The translations under genes and the position numbers were made by a program. This document shows, in pieces, positions 42,056 through 54,445 of a DNA stretch of 64,000 nucleotides (its first letter is position 1; every line of letters starts with the position of its first letter). The notes below the pieces were generated by a model. It searched no databases. It was given only the letters and a program-made list of their open reading frames with translations, and was not told the origin of the DNA. This stretch comes from Microbacterium sp. LWS13-1.2 (lineage in GTDB: Bacteria; Actinomycetota; Actinomycetes; Actinomycetales; Microbacteriaceae): positions 4,154,001-4,218,000 of the forward strand of contig NZ_CP151632.1 in the NCBI RefSeq assembly GCF_040144835.1, given 5' to 3'.

Positions 42056-42994
42056 TCAATCTTCGCGCAGATCCTCGAACAGCGCGGTCGACAGGTAGCG
42101 CTCGCCGAACGACGGGACGATCACGACGATGTTCTTGCCCTCCGCCTCGGGACGGGCGGCGACCTGCAGGGCGGCCCAGATGGCGGCGCCCGACGAGATG
42201 CCGACCAGGATGCCGTCCTTCTCGCCCACCGCACGCGCGGTCGAGATGGCGTCGGGGAACTCGACGTCGATGACCTCGTCGATCACGCTCTGGTCGAGGA
42301 TCTCGGGGACGAAGTTCGGCCCGATGCCCTGGATCTTGTGCGGCCCGGGCGTGCCCTTGGTCAGCAGCGGGGAATCGGCCGGCTCGACGGCGACGACCTT
42401 GGCTCCGGGCACGCGCTCCTTGAGCACCTGGCCGACGCCGGTGATCGTGCCGCCCGTGCCGATGCCGGCGACGAAGTAGTCGATCTGGCCGTCGGTGTCG
42501 CGGAGGATCTCCTCGGCGGTGGTCTTGCGGTGGATCTCGGGGTTCGCCTCGTTCTCGAACTGACGCGCGAGCACGGCGCCCGGGATCTCGGCGACGAGCT
42601 CCTCGGCCTTCGCGACGGCGCCCTTCATGCCGCCGGCGGGGTCGGTGAGTACGAGCTCTGCGCCGTAGCCCTTGAGGAGCAGCCGGCGCTCGATCGACAT
42701 CGACGAGGGCATGGCGAGCACGACGCGGTAGCCGCGGGCGGCGCCGACCATCGCGAGCGCGATGCCGGTGTTGCCGCTGGTGGCCTCGACGATCGTGCCG
42801 CCGGGCTGCAGCTGACCGGATGCCTCGGCGGCGTCGACGATGGCGATGCCGAGCCGGTCCTTCACGCTGGAAGCCGGGTTGTAGAACTCGAGCTTCGCCA
42901 GCACATTCCCGCCCACACCCTCCGCGACGCGGTTCAGGCGCACGAGCGGCGTGTTGCCGAAGGCGGAGGTGATATCGGGATGAATGCCGGTCAT
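42056..42994 (-). CDS. cysK: Cysteine synthase (O-acetylserine sulfhydrylase), paralog 2
   Basis: A 312-aa paralog of the downstream gene with the same start ([16 protein letters not shown]), PLP Lys in [14 protein letters not shown], loop [12 protein letters not shown] and [13 protein letters not shown]. The two are clearly related but differ at many positions, so the duplication is not recent. It is first in the cysK-cysK-cysE unit, divergent from prmC across about 200 nt. One copy may serve another sulfur donor or amino-acid substrate, which cannot be decided from motifs. Confidence 0.94.
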   Translation of the reverse strand: MTGIHPDITSAFGNTPLVRLNRVAEGVGGNVLAKLEFYNPASSVKDRLGIAIVDAAEASGQLQPGGTIVEATSGNTGIALAMVGAARGYRVVLAMPSSMSIERRLLLKGYGAELVLTDPAGGMKGAVAKAEELVAEIPGAVLARQFENEANPEIHRKTTAEEILRDTDGQIDYFVAGIGTGGTITGVGQVLKERVPGAKVVAVEPADSPLLTKGTPGPHKIQGIGPNFVPEILDQSVIDEVIDVEFPDAISTARAVGEKDGILVGISSGAAIWAALQVAARPEAEGKNIVVIVPSFGERYLSTALFEDLRED

Positions 42995-43195
42995 GTCGGG
43001 GCCTTTCGCGGGTCACGGCTGGTCGAGAAACAGCCTAGGGGGCGCGTTTTCGTGTGAGTCCTTCTGTGACGAAAGCCTGGTCGCGCACGGGTACCCTTGC
43101 GCACCCGAGAGCAGGTGAGACCCCGTCCGGAGGCGGCTGCGAGAGCGCCCGACGGGCCGGGAGCGGCGAGAGCCGGGCCTAAAGTGGATGCGGTC

Positions 43196-44074
43196 ATGGC
43201 TTCTCGCGACGATTCCCCCTTCCTCTCCGACGCGCTCGCGCGCGCGACCGCACGCCTGGCCGCCGCCGGCATCGCCGACCCCGCCGTCGACGCGGAGCTG
43301 CTGGCCGCCTTCGTCCTCGACGTCGGTCGTGGGGAAGTGCAGGCCGCCGCCTTCCGCGGCGACGCGATCGCCGCGCTGGACGAGCGCCGGCTCGACGAAC
43401 TGGTCGCGCGTCGCGCCACGCGCGAGCCGCTGCAGCACATCACCGGCTCCGCACCCTTCCGCCACCTCGAGCTGCGTGTCGGCCCCGGCGTCTTCGTGCC
43501 GCGCCCCGAGACCGAGATGGTCGCGCAGCTGGCCATCGACGCGCTGTGGGTCGCGGCATCCCCGTCCCCGATCGCCGTCGATCTCGGCACCGGCAGCGGT
43601 GCGATCGCGCTCGCGATGGCGACCGAGGTGCCGCACGCGCGGGTGTTCGCCGCCGAGAACTCTGTCGACGCGTACGTGTGGACGAAGGAGAACTTCGCGC
43701 AGGTCGGCGCCGACAACGCCGCGCTCGCGTTCATCGACCTCGCCCATGCCTTCCCCGAGCTGGACGGAACCGTCTCGGTCGTGGCATCCAACCCGCCGTA
43801 CGTTCCGGATGCCGCCATCCCGCGCGACCCGGAGGTGCGGTTCTTCGACCCGCCGGCCGCGCTCTACGGGGGAGAGGACGGCCTCGACGTCATCCGCGTG
43901 CTCAGCCGCGTGGGCCTGCGCCTCGCACACCCGGGCGGCACGATCGTGATCGAACACGGCGAATGGCAGGGCGAAGCGATCCGCGGGATCCTCGCCGCAG
44001 ACGGTTGGCGCGCGACCGCGACGCACCCCGATCTGACGATGCGCGACCGCGCCACGACGGCCCTGCGCCCCTGA
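43196..44074 (+). CDS. prmC: Release factor glutamine methyltransferase
   Basis: A 292-aa SAM-dependent enzyme that methylates the GGQ glutamine of RF1 and RF2. N-terminal helical domain with LARATARLAAAGI, SAM motif VDLGTGSGAIALAMA, and the signature catalytic motif VVASNPPYVPDA. ATG 43196 is favoured because a -10-like TAAAGT (43180-43185) lies 10 nt upstream, typical of a leaderless gene; a GTG at 43184 is in frame. Its normal partner prfA lies 7.4 kb upstream. Confidence 0.95.
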   Translation: MASRDDSPFLSDALARATARLAAAGIADPAVDAELLAAFVLDVGRGEVQAAAFRGDAIAALDERRLDELVARRATREPLQHITGSAPFRHLELRVGPGVFVPRPETEMVAQLAIDALWVAASPSPIAVDLGTGSGAIALAMATEVPHARVFAAENSVDAYVWTKENFAQVGADNAALAFIDLAHAFPELDGTVSVVASNPPYVPDAAIPRDPEVRFFDPPAALYGGEDGLDVIRVLSRVGLRLAHPGGTIVIEHGEWQGEAIRGILAADGWRATATHPDLTMRDRATTALRP

Positions 44075-44099
44075 TCATGGGGTCGGTGCCGCTCGCAAT

Positions 44100-44105
44100 T
44101 AGACT
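44100..44105 (+). promoter_or_regulatory. -10 box TAGACT for sua5
   Basis: TAGACT in CGCAATTAGACTGG, ending 10 nt before the ATG. It matches the argS upstream sequence over AATTAGACTGG, pointing to a leaderless transcript. Confidence 0.5.
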
Positions 44106-44115
44106 GGCGGGCGAC

Positions 44116-44892
44116 ATGTCCCCCATCTTCGACTGCCGTGACGAGGCGCAGCTGCTCACCGGCATGCGCCAGGCGCGCCAGGCCATCGCCCGCGGCGAGC
44201 TCGTCGTCATCCCCACCGACACCGTATACGGCGTCGCCGCCGACGCCTTCGACCATCAGGCCGTCGCGCGCCTCCTGGCTGCCAAGGGACGCGGGCGCCA
44301 GTCGCCGCCGCCCGTGCTGGTCGCCGGTGCCACGACGCTCCGCGCGCTCGTGGCCGAGGTGCCCGAGCCGATCGAGCGCCTCGTCGAGGAGTTCTGGCCG
44401 GGGGGCCTCACCATCGTGCTTCCCGCGCAGCCGTCGCTGTCGTGGGACCTGGGCGAGACGCGCGGCACCGTCGCGGTGCGCATGCCCGCCCACCGCATCG
44501 CCCTCGAGCTCCTGGAGGAGACCGGGCCACTCGCCGTGTCGAGCGCCAACCTCACCGGGATGGCCGCCGGGATCACCGCCGAGGACGCGCAGGGGATGCT
44601 GCAGGACAGCGTCGCCGTCTACCTCGGTGACGGACCCTCCAAGACCGGCATTCCGTCGACCATCATCGACGCCACGAGCCTGATCGGCGGCGAGGAGCCG
44701 CGGGTGAAAGTCCTCCGCGAGGGCGCGGTGAGCCGCGCGCAGCTGCGCGACGTGCTCGGCGACCTCCTCGAGCCCGATCCGGGCTCCGACGAGGAGGACA
44801 TCCCGGCCTCCGAGCCCGGCTTCGGTGACGCCTCGGGAACCGACGCGGCCGGCGCGGGCACGCCTGAGGCGCCGGAGCCCGGCAGCTCGTGA
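44116..44892 (+). CDS. L-threonylcarbamoyladenylate synthase (YrdC/Sua5 family)
   Basis: A 258-aa enzyme of tRNA t6A synthesis, joining threonine, bicarbonate and ATP. The YrdC domain shows VVIPTDTVYGVAADAF, AAKGRGRQSPPPVLV (the K-R-x-x-x-P motif), and VSSANLTGMAAG with PSTIIDAT. A 55-residue acidic Pro/Gly tail follows the domain instead of the Sua5 C-domain. ATG 44116. The stop overlaps the next start (GTGA). Confidence 0.95.
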   Translation: MSPIFDCRDEAQLLTGMRQARQAIARGELVVIPTDTVYGVAADAFDHQAVARLLAAKGRGRQSPPPVLVAGATTLRALVAEVPEPIERLVEEFWPGGLTIVLPAQPSLSWDLGETRGTVAVRMPAHRIALELLEETGPLAVSSANLTGMAAGITAEDAQGMLQDSVAVYLGDGPSKTGIPSTIIDATSLIGGEEPRVKVLREGAVSRAQLRDVLGDLLEPDPGSDEEDIPASEPGFGDASGTDAAGAGTPEAPEPGSS

Positions 44893-46091
44893 AGCAATAC
44901 GTCTTCACGATCCTCCTCACGGCGGCGGTCACCTTCGTCCTGTCGTGGGCGGTCTGGCGACTGAGCCTCCGGTACAAGCTGTATCCCGGCATCCGCGAGC
45001 GCGACGTCCACACGACGCCGACGCCGCGTCTGGGCGGCATCGCGATGTTCCTGGGCGTGCTGGCGGCCTTCGCTGTGTCGTCGCAGCATCCCTACTTCTC
45101 CATCGTCTGGGCGCAGCCGCAGCAGATGTACGCGCTGCTCGGCGCGACGGCGCTCATCGTGGTGGTCGGGGTGCTCGACGACCTGTGGGACCTCGACTGG
45201 ATGATAAAGCTCGGCGCACAGTTCCTCGCCGCCGGCGTGATCGCGTGGTTCGGTCAGCTGCAGATCTACACGCTGCCGCTCGGCGGCATGACCATCTTCT
45301 CCAGCTGGGCGAGCTTCACCCTCACGGTGTTCTCCATCGTCGTCGTCATGAACGCCGTCAACTTCATCGACGGGCTCGACGGCCTCGTCGCCGGTGTCTG
45401 CCTGATCGCCAACGTGGTCTTCTTCGCGTACTCCTACATGGTCTTCCGCGACATCGGCTCGAGCACGTACTTCACGCTGTCGTCCCTCATCGCCGCGGTG
45501 CTCATCGGCGCCTGCATCGGCTTCCTCCCGCTGAACTGGAGTCCTGCGCGACTGTTCATGGGGGATGCCGGCGCTCTCATGCTGGGGCTGCTCATGGCGT
45601 GCTCGGCCATCTCGATCACCGGCAACTTCGATCCCGCCATGATCGCCGACAACGACGCATTCGGCCGGTCGCAGCTGCTCGGTGCCTTCATCCCGATCCT
45701 CCTGCCCGTCGTCGTGGTGCTGCTGCCGCTCTTGGACTTCGGCCTCGCGGTCGTACGCCGCATGAGCAGGGGCAAGTCGCCGTTCTCGCCGGACCGCAAG
45801 CACCTGCACCACCGCATGCTCGACATGGGGCACACCGATCGCGATGCCGTCCTCATCTTCTACGCCTGGACCGCGCTGGTCAGCCTGTCCGTGCTGCTCA
45901 TGTACATCGGCACGACCCTCGAATGGCCGGGCGACTACCTCTTCGGCGTGCTCTACGGCGTCGTCGGCATCGCGGCCTGCCTCGTCGTGACCTTCCTTCC
46001 CTCGCACCGTCGCGCGCCGCGCGCGACGGTGGCGCACACGCCACCCGAACCGCAGCCCGATCCTGCGCCCGCACAGGAGGACGCCCGATGA
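44889..46091 (+). CDS. wecA: Undecaprenyl-phosphate GlcNAc-1-phosphate transferase (WecA/TagO/MraY family)
   Basis: A 400-aa polytopic membrane enzyme of the polyprenyl-phosphate N-acetylhexosamine-1-P transferase family, which starts cell-wall glycopolymer synthesis. Motifs: VVGVLDDLWDLDW (Asp-rich), MNAVNFIDGLDGLVAG (catalytic N-x-x-x-D), LFMGDAGALMLG and HLHHRM (HxHH sugar-nucleotide loop). It has about 10-11 membrane segments and a Pro-rich tail. It is coupled to sua5 and overlaps the atpI-like gene by 4 nt, the usual actinobacterial order. Confidence 0.92.
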   Translation: MKQYVFTILLTAAVTFVLSWAVWRLSLRYKLYPGIRERDVHTTPTPRLGGIAMFLGVLAAFAVSSQHPYFSIVWAQPQQMYALLGATALIVVVGVLDDLWDLDWMIKLGAQFLAAGVIAWFGQLQIYTLPLGGMTIFSSWASFTLTVFSIVVVMNAVNFIDGLDGLVAGVCLIANVVFFAYSYMVFRDIGSSTYFTLSSLIAAVLIGACIGFLPLNWSPARLFMGDAGALMLGLLMACSAISITGNFDPAMIADNDAFGRSQLLGAFIPILLPVVVVLLPLLDFGLAVVRRMSRGKSPFSPDRKHLHHRMLDMGHTDRDAVLIFYAWTALVSLSVLLMYIGTTLEWPGDYLFGVLYGVVGIAACLVVTFLPSHRRAPRATVAHTPPEPQPDPAPAQEDAR

Positions 46092-46576
46092 GCGCCACCC
46101 CCATCTCCAGCACCCCGATCTTGCGCACCGTCCTGGTGTGGTCCGGGACGGTGACGGCGATCCTCGCGGTCGTCGGCGCCGTCGTCGGATTCCTCGTGGC
46201 GGGCACGGAAGGCCTGTGGAGCGCGCTGCTCGGCGTCCTCGTCGCAGCGGTGTTCCTCGGCATCACGGGCGCCAGCATCCTCATCGCGAATCGCTGGTAC
46301 GCCAGCGACCTCTACGTGCCCGTCTTCTTCGGCATCGTGATGGGCGGCTGGATCCTGAAGTTCGTGGTGTTCATCGCCATCCTGTTCATCATCCGCGGTC
46401 AGCCGTGGATCGAACCCGCCGTGTTCTTCGTCGCGGCGGTCGTGAGCGTGCTGGCATCGCTCGCGGTAGATGTCGTGGTGATGATGCGGATGCGAGTGCC
46501 CCACGTGAGCGACGTGCAGCTGCCGACCGACCCCGACGCCGGAGACCGCCGCGACGGGCCGCCCGAGGCGGGGTGA
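46088..46576 (+). CDS. ATP synthase protein I-like membrane protein
   Basis: A 162-aa protein with four hydrophobic segments (VTAILAVVGAVVGFLVAG, LLGVLVAAVFLGITGASIL, LYVPVFFGIVMGGWILKFVV, AVFFVAAVVSVLASLAV) and a polar C-terminus. Size, topology and position right before atpB mark it as the AtpI-like gene that helps assemble the c ring or supplies ions; sequence similarity in this family is weak. ATG 46088 overlaps the wecA stop. Confidence 0.75.
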   Translation: MSATPISSTPILRTVLVWSGTVTAILAVVGAVVGFLVAGTEGLWSALLGVLVAAVFLGITGASILIANRWYASDLYVPVFFGIVMGGWILKFVVFIAILFIIRGQPWIEPAVFFVAAVVSVLASLAVDVVVMMRMRVPHVSDVQLPTDPDAGDRRDGPPEAG

Positions 46577-46613
46577 CCCCCTGGGCGCGGATTCAGGAAC
46601 CTTTCAAGTTTGA

Positions 46614-46619
46614 TAGGCT
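46614..46619 (+). promoter_or_regulatory. -10 box TAGGCT of the ATP synthase operon
   Basis: TAGGCT in TTTGATAGGCTGATC after the atpI-like gene, with a transcript start expected near 46626, 26 nt before the first possible atpB start. No clear -35 box. Confidence 0.45.
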
Positions 46620-46651
46620 GATCAAGCGCCCGCCGCTCGCTGTGCGAGTAC

Positions 46652-47819
<1,168 letters not shown>

Positions 47820-47847
47820 TCCCGATAACCAGTCTTAAGGAGACAGG

Positions 47848-48405
47848 ATGCTGAACGCTCTTGTCACGTACGCCGCGGAAGAGGGCGCCGAAGCGCACAA
47901 CCCTCTGCTCCCCGCCTGGTACGACATCATCTGGTCGTCGGTGTGCTTCATCGTCATCCTCGTCATCTTCTGGAAGGTCGCCCTTCCCCGGATGAAGAAG
48001 CTGCTCGACGAGCGCTCAGCGGCGATCGAGGGCAACATCGCCAAGGCCGACGAGGCCCAGCGCAAGGCCGAGGCGGCGCTCGAGGAGTACACCGCTCAGC
48101 TCGCCGACGCGCGCAAGGAGGCCGGTGAGATCCGCGACGCCGCCCGCGAGGACGGCAAGAAGATCGTCGCCGAGGCCAAGGAGACCGCTGCGGTGGAAGC
48201 CACGCGTCTGACGACGACGGCACACGCCCAGATCGAAGCCGAGCGCCAGACGGCACTCGTGTCGCTGCGCAGCGAGGTGGGCACGCTCGCCCTCGACCTC
48301 GCCGGCGGCGTGATCGGCGAGTCGCTCTCCGACGACAAGAAGGCTCAGGCCGTTGTCGACCGCTTCCTCGCCGAGCTCGAAGAGTCCGAAGGGGCGAAGG
48401 CGTAA
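47848..48405 (+). CDS. atpF: F1Fo ATP synthase subunit b
   Basis: A 185-aa stator subunit: one membrane helix near residues 30-48 (SVCFIVILVIFWKVAL), then a long charged coiled coil (ERSAAIEGNIAKADEAQRK and onward). ATG follows AAGGAG. The stop overlaps the atpH start by one base (TAATG). Confidence 0.96.
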   Translation: MLNALVTYAAEEGAEAHNPLLPAWYDIIWSSVCFIVILVIFWKVALPRMKKLLDERSAAIEGNIAKADEAQRKAEAALEEYTAQLADARKEAGEIRDAAREDGKKIVAEAKETAAVEATRLTTTAHAQIEAERQTALVSLRSEVGTLALDLAGGVIGESLSDDKKAQAVVDRFLAELEESEGAKA

Positions 48406-49196
48406 TGGGCAGCGCGTCCACTCAGGCCCTGGCGGCGACGACGGCGGCGCTGCGCGCCGCGTCGGGCGTCGACCTCGACGTCGCCGGCGAGCTGTTCGCC
48501 GTCGCGCGCGCCGTGGGCGACTCGTCGCAGCTGAGCGGCGCGCTCGCCGACTCCGCCGCGCCGGCCGAGGCCCGCCGTCAGGCCGTCGCCGACGTGTTCG
48601 GCAAGACCGTGAAGCCCACGACGGCGTCGCTGCTGACGACCGCCGTCGACCAGCGCTGGTCCTCGTCCGACGATCTCATCGACGGCATCGAGGAGCTCGC
48701 GGTGCGGGCAGCGGCGGTCGCCGATGCGAACGCCGACGTCGAGGCCGAGCTGTTCGCCTTCGCGCGCACCGTGGCGGACAACCCCGAGCTCGAGCTCGCG
48801 CTGGGTCGCCGCCTGGGAGACTCGGCCGCCAAGGGCACGCTCGTCGAGTCGCTGCTGAAGGGTCGCGCGAGCGCGGGGGCGACGCTGATCGCGGCATCCC
48901 TCGTCCGCCAGCCCCGCGAGCGGCGCATTCGTCAGCTGCTGACGCGCGCGACGGACATCGTCGCCGACCAGCGCAACCGGGCCGTCGCGACGGTCGTGGC
49001 CGCAGCGCCCCTGAGCGCCGCGCAGAGCGAGCGACTCACCGCGGCGCTGTCCAAGCGGTATGGAACCCCGGTGTCGTTGAACACCATCGTGGACCCGACC
49101 GTCGTGGGCGGCGTGCGCGTGCAGATCGCGGACGACGTGATCGACGCGAGCGTGTCGGCGCGACTGGCCGACCTCCGTCAGCGGCTCGCCGGCTGA
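48405..49196 (+). CDS. atpH: F1Fo ATP synthase subunit delta (long actinobacterial type)
   Basis: A 263-aa stator/connecting subunit, longer than the ~180-aa E. coli protein, as is usual in this phylum. The C-terminal half carries the OSCP/delta motif (VVAAAPLSAAQSERLTAALS, then TIVDPTVVGGVRVQIADDVI). ATG overlaps the atpF stop. A small hairpin (GGGGCC-GA-GGCCCC, 49244-49257) lies between this gene and atpA, perhaps adjusting relative expression. Confidence 0.94.
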   Translation: MGSASTQALAATTAALRAASGVDLDVAGELFAVARAVGDSSQLSGALADSAAPAEARRQAVADVFGKTVKPTTASLLTTAVDQRWSSSDDLIDGIEELAVRAAAVADANADVEAELFAFARTVADNPELELALGRRLGDSAAKGTLVESLLKGRASAGATLIAASLVRQPRERRIRQLLTRATDIVADQRNRAVATVVAAAPLSAAQSERLTAALSKRYGTPVSLNTIVDPTVVGGVRVQIADDVIDASVSARLADLRQRLAG

Positions 49197-49274
49197 CACA
49201 GACTTCCCGCACGGGGCCGAGACAGGAACCGCGCGGAGCTTTCGGGGCCGAGGCCCCATGAACGAAGGAAAACA

Positions 49275-50912
49275 ATGGCAGATCTCTCTATCAGCCCCGA
49301 CGTCATCCGTGACGCGCTGAAGGACTTCGTCGCCGCTTACGAGCCCACCGGGGCTGCGGCCACCGAGGTCGGCACCGTCGTCGACGCCGCGGACGGCATC
49401 GCCCACGTCGAGGGCCTGCCCGGTGTCATGGCGAACGAGCTCGTGACGTTCGGCGACGGCACGAGCGGCCTCGCGCTGAACCTCGACGAGCACGAGATCG
49501 GTGTCGTCGTCCTCGGCGAGTTCTCCGGTGTCGAGGCCGGCCAGCAGGTCACCCGCACCGGCGAGGTGCTCTCGGTCGCCGTCGGCGACGGCTACCTCGG
49601 CCGTGTCGTCGACCCGCTCGGCAACCCGATCGACGGACTCGGCGAGATCGCCACCGTCGGACGCCGCGCCCTCGAGCTCCAGGCGCCGGGCGTCATGCAG
49701 CGCAAGAGCGTGCACGAGCCGCTGCAGACCGGCATCAAGGCCATCGACGCGATGATCCCGGTCGGCCGCGGCCAGCGCCAGCTCATCATCGGCGACCGCC
49801 AGACCGGCAAGACCGCCATCGCGATCGACACGATCATCAACCAGAAGTCCAACTGGGAGTCCGGCGATGTCGACAAGCAGGTGCGCTGCATCTACGTCGC
49901 AATCGGCCAGAAGGGCTCGACGATCGCGGCCGTGAAGGGCGCACTCGAAGACGCCGGCGCGCTGGAGTACACGACCATCGTCGCGGCTCCCGCCTCCGAC
50001 CCCGCCGGCTTCAAGTACCTCGCGCCGTACACCGGCTCGGCCATCGGCCAGCACTGGATGTACGAGGGCAAGCACGTCCTGATCATCTTCGACGACCTGT
50101 CCAAGCAGGCCGAGGCGTACCGCGCCGTGTCGCTCCTCCTCCGCCGCCCGCCGGGCCGCGAGGCCTACCCCGGCGACGTCTTCTACCTGCACTCGCGTCT
50201 GCTCGAGCGCTGCGCGAAGCTGTCCGACGAGCTCGGCGCCGGCTCGATGACGGGGCTGCCGATCATCGAGACCAAGGCGAACGACGTCTCGGCGTACATT
50301 CCGACCAACGTGATCTCGATCACCGACGGCCAGATCTTCCTGCAGTCCGACCTGTTCAACGCCAACCAGCGTCCCGCGGTCGACGTGGGCATCTCGGTGT
50401 CGCGCGTCGGCGGCGACGCCCAGGTGAAGTCGATCAAGAAGGTCTCCGGCACGCTCAAGCTCGAGCTCGCCCAGTACCGCTCGCTCGAGGCGTTCGCGAT
50501 GTTCGCCTCCGACCTGGACGCCGCATCCCGTCGCCAGCTCGCCCGCGGTGCGCGCCTGACCGAGCTGCTCAAGCAGCCGCAGTACTCGCCGTACCCGGTC
50601 GAGGAGCAGGTCGTCTCGATCTGGGCCGGCACCAACGGCAAGCTCGACTCGATCGAGGTCGAGGACGTGCTGTCGTTCGAGCGCGAGCTGCTGGACTACC
50701 TGCGTCGCAACACGACGATCCTCGACACGCTGCGCGACACGAACGTCCTCGACGACGACACCGTCGCAGAGCTCACGAAGCGGACCGACGACTTCATCCT
50801 CGAGTTCCAGGCCGGCAAGGGCCAGGCCATCGGCAAGCCGGGCCACGAAGAGGTCGCGGTTGCCGAGGCGGACGACGTGAACCAGGAGAAGATCGTCAAG
50901 GGCCGCCGCTAA
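49275..50912 (+). CDS. atpA: F1 ATP synthase subunit alpha
   Basis: A 545-aa nucleotide-binding F1 subunit. Walker [15 protein letters not shown] at about 172, [17 protein letters not shown] region, the Arg finger motif [13 protein letters not shown], full family length with an acidic C-terminal extension ([14 protein letters not shown]). ATG follows GAAGGAAAA. Confidence 0.98.
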   Translation: MADLSISPDVIRDALKDFVAAYEPTGAAATEVGTVVDAADGIAHVEGLPGVMANELVTFGDGTSGLALNLDEHEIGVVVLGEFSGVEAGQQVTRTGEVLSVAVGDGYLGRVVDPLGNPIDGLGEIATVGRRALELQAPGVMQRKSVHEPLQTGIKAIDAMIPVGRGQRQLIIGDRQTGKTAIAIDTIINQKSNWESGDVDKQVRCIYVAIGQKGSTIAAVKGALEDAGALEYTTIVAAPASDPAGFKYLAPYTGSAIGQHWMYEGKHVLIIFDDLSKQAEAYRAVSLLLRRPPGREAYPGDVFYLHSRLLERCAKLSDELGAGSMTGLPIIETKANDVSAYIPTNVISITDGQIFLQSDLFNANQRPAVDVGISVSRVGGDAQVKSIKKVSGTLKLELAQYRSLEAFAMFASDLDAASRRQLARGARLTELLKQPQYSPYPVEEQVVSIWAGTNGKLDSIEVEDVLSFERELLDYLRRNTTILDTLRDTNVLDDDTVAELTKRTDDFILEFQAGKGQAIGKPGHEEVAVAEADDVNQEKIVKGRR

Positions 50913-50932
50913 GGCGGGCCTGGGTCACAACC

Positions 50933-53310
<2,378 letters not shown>

Positions 53311-53311
53311 C

Positions 53312-53572
53312 ATGCCGCTCAAGGTGAGCCTCGTCTCCGCGGACGCGGAGGTCTGGTCGGGTGAGGCGTCGCTCGTCGTCGCCAAGACCGTCGAGGGCGA
53401 GATCGGCTTCATGACCGGTCACGAGCCGGTGCTCGCGATCCTCGCCGAGGGTCAGGTGCGCATCACCGAGACCTCGGGCACCAAGATCGTCGCCAACGCT
53501 CAGGACGGCTTCCTGTCGATGGAAGGGGACGACCTCACGATCGTCGCCGGAAACGCTGCGCTGATCTCCTGA
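53312..53572 (+). CDS. atpC: F1 ATP synthase subunit epsilon
   Basis: An 86-aa protein covering only the N-terminal beta-sandwich (LKVSLVSADAEVWSGEASLV, TVEGEIGFMTGHEPVLAIL). The C-terminal helical hairpin that inhibits hydrolysis in E. coli is missing, a common short form in actinobacteria. It starts one base after the atpD stop. It ends the operon before a long terminator hairpin. Confidence 0.95.
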   Translation: MPLKVSLVSADAEVWSGEASLVVAKTVEGEIGFMTGHEPVLAILAEGQVRITETSGTKIVANAQDGFLSMEGDDLTIVAGNAALIS

Positions 53573-53580
53573 TGAAGCTC

Positions 53581-53674
53581 GGTCGTTGAGCGAGGAGCGC
53601 AGCGACGAGACGAAACGCCCCGGCCCTCTGCGGAGGCCTGGGGCGTTTCGTCTCGCTTCGCTCGCTCAACGACC
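53581..53674 (+). terminator. Long double hairpin terminator of the ATP synthase operon
   Basis: Outer arms GGTCGTTGAGCGAG (53581-53594) and CTCGCTCAACGACC (53661-53674), and an inner perfect 16-bp stem 53606-53621 / 53640-53655 (CGAGACGAAACGCCCC and its complement) around a further small stem. The outer arm contains the GAGCGAGGAGCGCAG element typical of repeats in this family; it is also related to the tail of lysA. It works in both directions. Confidence 0.85.
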
Positions 53675-53689
53675 GGAAGTGGAACACGC

Positions 53690-54439
53690 ATGCTGATCCT
53701 TCTCCCGCCGTCCGAGACGAAGCGGACGGGCGGCAGGCCGGCACCGCTCCACGTGGGCGGGCTGGCGCTGCCCCGGCTGACGCCGCAGCGCGAAGCGGTG
53801 ATCGATGCGCTCGTGGACCTGTCCGCCGATGCGGACGAGGCCGCCCGCGTGCTCAAGCTGGGCCCCACCCAGCGGGGTGAGATCGCCGTGAACGCGGGAC
53901 TGCGCGACGCCCCGACGATGGCCGCGATCGACCGCTACACCGGCGTGCTCTACGACGCGCTGGACGCGGCATCCGTCTCCACCGCCGGCCGTCGCTGGCT
54001 GGGCGCTCACGTGCTCGTGCATTCCGCGCCGTTCGGCCCGGTGGGCGCGCTCGACGCCATTCCCGCCTATCGGCTCGGCGCCTCGACGTCACTCCCGGGC
54101 ATCGCGGCGCTGCGGCGTGTGTGGTCTGACCCGGTGACGGCGGCGGTCGAGGAACGGGCGCCGCGCTTCGTGCTCGACCTCCGCTCCGAGGCCTACGTCG
54201 CTCTCGGGCCGGTGCCGTCCGCCGCCGCCTCACGCTACGTCCGCGTCGTGAGCGAGGGCGCCGACGGAGCGGTCCGTGCGCTGAACCACTTCAACAAGCA
54301 CGCGAAGGGCGCGCTCGTGCGCCGGCTCGCCGAGGAGCGCCCGCGCATTTCGTCGGCGGCGGGATTCGTCCGGTGGGCGGATGCCGCCGGCCTGCGCGTG
54401 CGCGAGTCCGGCGCGGGCGAGCTCGAGCTCTTCGCCTGA
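53690..54439 (+). CDS. yaaA: YaaA family peroxide stress protein
   Basis: A 249-aa member of the DUF328/UPF0246 family. N-terminal ILLPPSETKRTGG, the DNA-related helix-hairpin middle, and C-terminal RVVSEGADGAVRALNHFNKH, AKGALVRRLAEERP. E. coli YaaA lowers free iron under H2O2 stress. ATG is preceded by GGAAG. It is transcribed toward the GNAT gene on the other strand. Confidence 0.9.
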   Translation: MLILLPPSETKRTGGRPAPLHVGGLALPRLTPQREAVIDALVDLSADADEAARVLKLGPTQRGEIAVNAGLRDAPTMAAIDRYTGVLYDALDAASVSTAGRRWLGAHVLVHSAPFGPVGALDAIPAYRLGASTSLPGIAALRRVWSDPVTAAVEERAPRFVLDLRSEAYVALGPVPSAAASRYVRVVSEGADGAVRALNHFNKHAKGALVRRLAEERPRISSAAGFVRWADAAGLRVRESGAGELELFA

Positions 54440-54445
54440 GCCCCG

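Noticed and set aside
43090..43180. A structured GC-rich leader (stems CCCGTC/GACGGG and GGCG/CGCC) between cysK and prmC considered as a riboswitch
   Set aside because: It fits no riboswitch motif I know (SAM, glycine, cobalamin or TPP), and such stems are expected at this GC content.
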